Shown piece by piece: positions 5,763-9,056 of a stretch of 9,056 nucleotides of DNA. The stretch lies in assembly GCA_029784825.1 (NCBI GenBank), contig JAFMAU010000072.1, positions 1 to 9,056 on the forward strand, read 5' to 3'. Each line of letters starts with the position of its first letter. The first letter of the stretch is position 1. The notes below the pieces were generated by a model. The model did not search any database and was not told the origin of the DNA. It saw nothing but the letters and a program-made list of their open reading frames with translations. The DNA comes from Nitrososphaerota archaeon (GTDB lineage: Archaea > Thermoproteota > Nitrososphaeria > Nitrososphaerales > UBA183). Both the position numbers and the translations under genes were made by a program.

Positions 5763-7523
5763 ATGATAGCGGACCGGGAGAAAGGATTCTTCGACACCAT
5801 GGACGACGAGTTCGAGGCGCGCCTGAAGATGGTCACGAGGTCGACGAGAACTTCGAAGAGCGAGGGGAGGGAGCTCACAGTCTCCAACCCTATCGCGATT
5901 ATCGAAGCGCGCTTCAGCTACAAGGTGCTCGACAGGCTCTACTTCCCCAACTTCGTTGCGATCGAAAGGAGCGTGGACGGAGAAAGGCGCTATGTCATGT
6001 ACGAAGTGGTAGGGGTCACGCCAACCCACTATCAGCTTCCGGGGATAGACTCGTCGATGCCGACCCTGCTTCGGAAAGAGTACCTCGACACAATCAACGA
6101 AAGCTGGGGCAAGTCCCAGGAGACATGGATTGACTTGGCCGCCATACCCACCAACTATTGTGCGAAGTTCGAGAACGGCGACCTCGAATTCGCCCGGGCC
6201 CCCTACGCCCCCCTCCCCGGTGCCAAAGCATGGCTCCTCTCCAAGCCTGCGGTGGAGAAGTTCCTTTGCGTAGCCAAAGGGGTGGAAATCGGGACCATGG
6301 TGGGATTCGACCTGCCGTTCACTGTGGATATGGACAGCATGATCCGGTACCACATGGGGGCCTTTGGGTTCACCGGCGCTGGCAAGTCGAACCTGACGAG
6401 CGGATTACTCAGGACAGCGCTCGCTCGTGACCCGATGCTGGCGGCAGTGGTCTTCGACATCGCCGGCGAGTACGCTGTCAACCTGCTAGACCTACTGAAG
6501 GACGGTGCCAAAGTGTATACTACCGAGATGATAGACAGCCCTCAGGAGTTCGTGAGTTCCCAGGCGGTCCCGGAGACGCTTGAGAGTGTTCTTGGCAGGG
6601 AAAGGATCGAACGGGAGCTGACAAAGCTATTCAGGAACGGCGTTGAGCGGCTGTCCCTCCAAGACGCCGGGGGAATCGACCTGGCGTGGATTCAGTCTCT
6701 CTTGCAAGGGACGGTGGAATCTGGAAGGACAGGGGGAACATCGGCCAAACTCGGCATGGCCCGCCTAACGATGTCTTTCTACGAGAAGAGGGGTTACAGG
6801 CCGAGCACCCGCCTTACGGACCTCGACGACGAGGCAAGAGATGAGTTGTCAGCTCTGCTGAAGGAGATATACCAGAGCGTGAATGAGAGGTCAGGGCTCA
6901 GGTCCGACCTCGACCTCATAGTCAAAACGCTCGAGACTTCCGAGCGCGTCCCCACAGCTCCGCTCAGAATGACCCCTGAGGTGCTTGCCGAACAACTGGT
7001 CCGAGGCACCGCTCCCCGGCTCTCCATCCTCTACATGCCCGACCCTCACACCGCGCGGTCGGTGGCCACGCGGCTGATTCGGCGCCTTCTCTTCTTGAAG
7101 AAGAAGGTGGGAAACAAGCAAAGACTGCTTGTCCTCCTTGACGAGGCGCAAGAGTACATCCCTGACGAACCTACCGACAAGGACTTCACCAGAGACTCTA
7201 ATCTTGCCGTGGAGCAGCTCCTCAGGCAGGGGAGGAAGTATCGCCTTCACTGTTGGATGGCGACACAAAGGGTCGCCCGGCTCAACGTGAACGCCCTTCA
7301 ACAGTTACACAGCTACTTCGTGAGTACGCTCCCGAGGATGTATGACAGGATGGTGATAGCCGACGCTTTCGCGCTCCCCTATGAGGTCCTGGAGCGGTCA
7401 GCCGACCTAGGGACGGGTGAATGGCTGTTCGTTTCGTTCAAGGCGGCCAAGCAGAGGAACGTCCCCGTCTTCCTGAAGACGGAGAACAACGAGACCTCAG
7501 TCGCCGCAAGTCTGAGCTCCTAG
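5763..7523 (+). CDS. herA: HerA-type FtsK/HerA family DNA-translocating ATPase
   Basis: This 586-aa protein is a hexameric RecA-fold ATPase that pumps duplex DNA and partners NurA. An N-terminal beta-rich region (about 38-190) fits the HAS barrel that docks NurA. The ATPase core shows Walker A GFTGAGKS (202-209), then DIAGEY (232-237; the family's D-x-x-GEY). A long helical insert of about 270-400 follows, which is the usual place for the HerA helical bundle. Walker B is LLVLLDEAQ (455-463; Asp460, Glu461), and RQGRKYR (488-494) holds the probable arginine finger. ATQR (500-503) is the sensor glutamine motif. The start is ATG 5763, two bases after the nurA stop, with GAGGATGAG-like sequence inside the end of nurA, so translation is likely coupled. 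No residue expected for ATP hydrolysis appears missing. Nothing in the protein distinguishes repair from defence use. Confidence 0.93.
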   Translation: MIADREKGFFDTMDDEFEARLKMVTRSTRTSKSEGRELTVSNPIAIIEARFSYKVLDRLYFPNFVAIERSVDGERRYVMYEVVGVTPTHYQLPGIDSSMPTLLRKEYLDTINESWGKSQETWIDLAAIPTNYCAKFENGDLEFARAPYAPLPGAKAWLLSKPAVEKFLCVAKGVEIGTMVGFDLPFTVDMDSMIRYHMGAFGFTGAGKSNLTSGLLRTALARDPMLAAVVFDIAGEYAVNLLDLLKDGAKVYTTEMIDSPQEFVSSQAVPETLESVLGRERIERELTKLFRNGVERLSLQDAGGIDLAWIQSLLQGTVESGRTGGTSAKLGMARLTMSFYEKRGYRPSTRLTDLDDEARDELSALLKEIYQSVNERSGLRSDLDLIVKTLETSERVPTAPLRMTPEVLAEQLVRGTAPRLSILYMPDPHTARSVATRLIRRLLFLKKKVGNKQRLLVLLDEAQEYIPDEPTDKDFTRDSNLAVEQLLRQGRKYRLHCWMATQRVARLNVNALQQLHSYFVSTLPRMYDRMVIADAFALPYEVLERSADLGTGEWLFVSFKAAKQRNVPVFLKTENNETSVAASLSS

Positions 7524-7531
7524 CGTCGGCG

Positions 7532-8983
7532 CTACTCTATTCCGACGACCGCTACGCCGCTATGCTCTCCTTTCCGTTTCTTTGTCATGTAGGCTGGGAT
7601 GGCAGCGAACAGGCTGATGAAGCCCATGATCAGGAAGAGCCCGTGAATCGACCCGACGAACTTCTCCTCGATAAGCGGACTGATCCCCCCCGACGCCCCT
7701 GAGAATATCGCCTGCAGCACGGTGTCAGGCACGCTGGCGGCCATGACGGCGAAGGCAAGCCCAAGGCTCAGCAGGAACCCCGTGTTCACCAACGTAGAGG
7801 ACATCCCAGACGCGATCCCCCTCCTAGGCGCCGGGGTGGCGTTCATTATCGACGCGACGTTCGGTGCGACGAACAGCCCTCCCCCCGCGCCGGCAAGCGC
7901 CATCGGGACCAGGAGCATCGCGTAGCTGATGTTGCTCAGTGGGAGCGGGAGGAGGCCGAACCAGAACAGGGCTGCCGCGGTCACCAGAAGGCCGGCTGTT
8001 GCCAGCCCCCTCGACCCGATCTTGTCGGAATAGTGCCCGCTGAGAGGACCGAACGTTACGAAGGCAACCGAGAACGGGATGAGCCACAGCCCCGCTGTGT
8101 AGGCGTCGAGCAGGAGCACCCCCTGGAAGTAAAAGACCAGCACCAGCGAAACGCCGCCCCTGGCGACGGAAGCCAGCAGGTTGCTGGCCATCCCCGTTGC
8201 GAACGCCCTGATCCTGAACAGTGAAAGGTCCATCATGGGGAACCTCACCCTGGTCTCCGTGTAGACGAATGCCCCTATCATGGCCAGCCCCGTGGCCATG
8301 AGCCCCAGATACTCCAGGTCCCAGCCAATGAGGGCACCCAGCATCACCCCCACGAGGAAGACAGTCAGCCCCCCGGAGAACAGGAGGTTTCCGAGGGGGT
8401 CCAGCCTGTCCCCCTTGCGCCGCTCCCCTGTCTCCTTGAGCTTGAAGTACGCCCACCCCGTCGCGAAGGCGCCTACCGGGATGTTGATCCAGAATATCGA
8501 CCTCCAGCCGAGGAAAGACCCTGCGAGCACCCCCCCGAGCGCCAGTCCCAGCACAGACCCCACAGTGCCGGCGACCTGATTGAGTCCGAGCGCCCTCCCC
8601 CTCTCGGTCGGCGGGAACACGTCGGTGAGGAGCGCCGCCGCGTTGGAGAAGATCAGGGCCCCGCCCGACCCCTGGACCAGCCTGAACAGCACCAGCGACG
8701 AGCCGTTGGGAGCGATGCTGCAGAGTGCCGAGCCTATGGTGAATAGCGCAAACCCCACGTTATAGAGCCTGACCCTCCCGAAGATGTCAGAGAGCCGCCC
8801 GAAGCTCATCAGCAGCGACGCCGTGACGAGGACGTACCCCATGATGATCCAGACAGCCTCGAAGGGGGTGGCGTGCAGGTCAGAGACAATGGTCGGCAGG
8901 GCGATCAGCACGATGTTCGAGTCGAGGATCGCCATGAAGGCGCCGATGGTGGTGTTGGTGAGTACCACGTACTTGTACTGCAA
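7532..8983 (-). CDS. MFS efflux transporter, DHA2 (EmrB/QacA) family, 14 TM
   Basis: This is a proton-driven membrane exporter of 483 aa, the right length for 14-TM drug:H+ antiporters. Family motifs are clear: MAILDSNIVLIALP (17-30, motif D1 with Asp21), GRLSDIFGR (62-70, motif A), LFRLVQGSGG (99-108, motif B with Arg101), and a Gly-rich motif C at 134-152 typical of exporters. About 14 hydrophobic segments follow one another, with a charged central loop KETGERRKGDRLDP (183-196). The C-terminus is short and cytosolic (KKRKGEHSG). The substrate cannot be predicted. TTG at 8983 is chosen because it gives the normal short lead-in to TM1 and no ATG or GTG lies upstream in frame; codon 6 (GTG) is an alternative. 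Its stop faces the herA stop 8 bp away, with no recognisable terminator for either. Confidence 0.94.
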   Translation of the reverse strand: MQYKYVVLTNTTIGAFMAILDSNIVLIALPTIVSDLHATPFEAVWIIMGYVLVTASLLMSFGRLSDIFGRVRLYNVGFALFTIGSALCSIAPNGSSLVLFRLVQGSGGALIFSNAAALLTDVFPPTERGRALGLNQVAGTVGSVLGLALGGVLAGSFLGWRSIFWINIPVGAFATGWAYFKLKETGERRKGDRLDPLGNLLFSGGLTVFLVGVMLGALIGWDLEYLGLMATGLAMIGAFVYTETRVRFPMMDLSLFRIRAFATGMASNLLASVARGGVSLVLVFYFQGVLLLDAYTAGLWLIPFSVAFVTFGPLSGHYSDKIGSRGLATAGLLVTAAALFWFGLLPLPLSNISYAMLLVPMALAGAGGGLFVAPNVASIMNATPAPRRGIASGMSSTLVNTGFLLSLGLAFAVMAASVPDTVLQAIFSGASGGISPLIEEKFVGSIHGLFLIMGFISLFAAIPAYMTKKRKGEHSGVAVVGIE

Positions 8984-9020
8984 TTGGGGGTGTTCCCTAG
9001 GGTCCCCAACGCGGTTGTGG

Positions 9021-9028
9021 ATAAAATT
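9021..9028 (-). promoter_or_regulatory. Possible TATA-like box for the MFS gene
   Basis: ATAAAATT (plus reading; AATTTTAT on the coding strand) lies about 41 nt upstream of the TTG at 8983. It predicts a transcript start near 8998 and a leader of about 15 nt. It is the only AT-rich stretch in this GC-rich upstream region. Confidence 0.45.
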
Positions 9029-9056
9029 TCGTCTGGGCCCCTTCCAGGGCGCTTCT

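Noticed and set aside
5056..6353. Minus-strand open frames of 228 and 213 aa opposite nurA and herA
   Set aside because: They are antisense shadows: the plus frames carry conserved motifs across the same bases and these have none.
2734..7523. A defence island formed by the nucleotidyltransferase, the 102-aa protein and NurA-HerA
   Set aside because: The genes have separate promoters and different orientations, there are no mobility genes, and the flanks are housekeeping-like. The idea is kept only as a possibility for the nurA-herA pair itself.
7824..8456. 210-aa minus-strand frame inside the MFS gene
   Set aside because: It is an out-of-frame reading of the transporter, Gly/Arg/Ala-rich and without membrane segments.

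Overview
The window looks like chromosomal DNA from a GC-rich archaeon, probably a TACK lineage near Nitrososphaerota. The evidence is a group II chaperonin (thermosome), a NurA-HerA pair, and TATA-like boxes about 26-30 nt upstream of many start codons, which implies leaderless or nearly leaderless mRNAs. The phylum is an inference from the feel of the thermosome sequence; no 16S rRNA or other marker is present.

Left part (1-2737): the thermosome gene runs leftward and is cut by the window edge. Behind it, also leftward, is a small pterin-4a-carbinolamine dehydratase-like gene. Divergent from that are three small rightward genes of unknown function: a 107-aa protein with a hydrophobic segment, a 97-aa protein with an acidic tail, and a 121-aa beta-rich protein overlapping it by 32 bp.

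Middle (2734-3909): two leftward genes, a lone nucleotidyltransferase-fold protein that meets the 121-aa gene tail to tail with a 4-bp overlap, and a 102-aa protein of unknown function.

Right part (4012-8983): a rightward two-gene operon encodes an unusually long NurA-family nuclease (582 aa) with what looks like an inserted winged-helix domain, followed 2 nt later by a HerA-type FtsK/HerA ATPase (586 aa). They are expected to act together as a DNA end-processing translocase-nuclease. Converging on the operon with an 8-bp gap is a leftward 14-TM drug-efflux transporter of the DHA2 (EmrB/QacA) family.

The points most worth a second look are the divergent, domain-extended NurA beside HerA without Mre11/Rad50 in view, a CAATTG element found 22-23 nt upstream of an ATG at three sites, and frequent non-ATG starts. 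There is no gene-free stretch over 300 bases. I saw no tRNA, rRNA, CRISPR array or insertion sequence.
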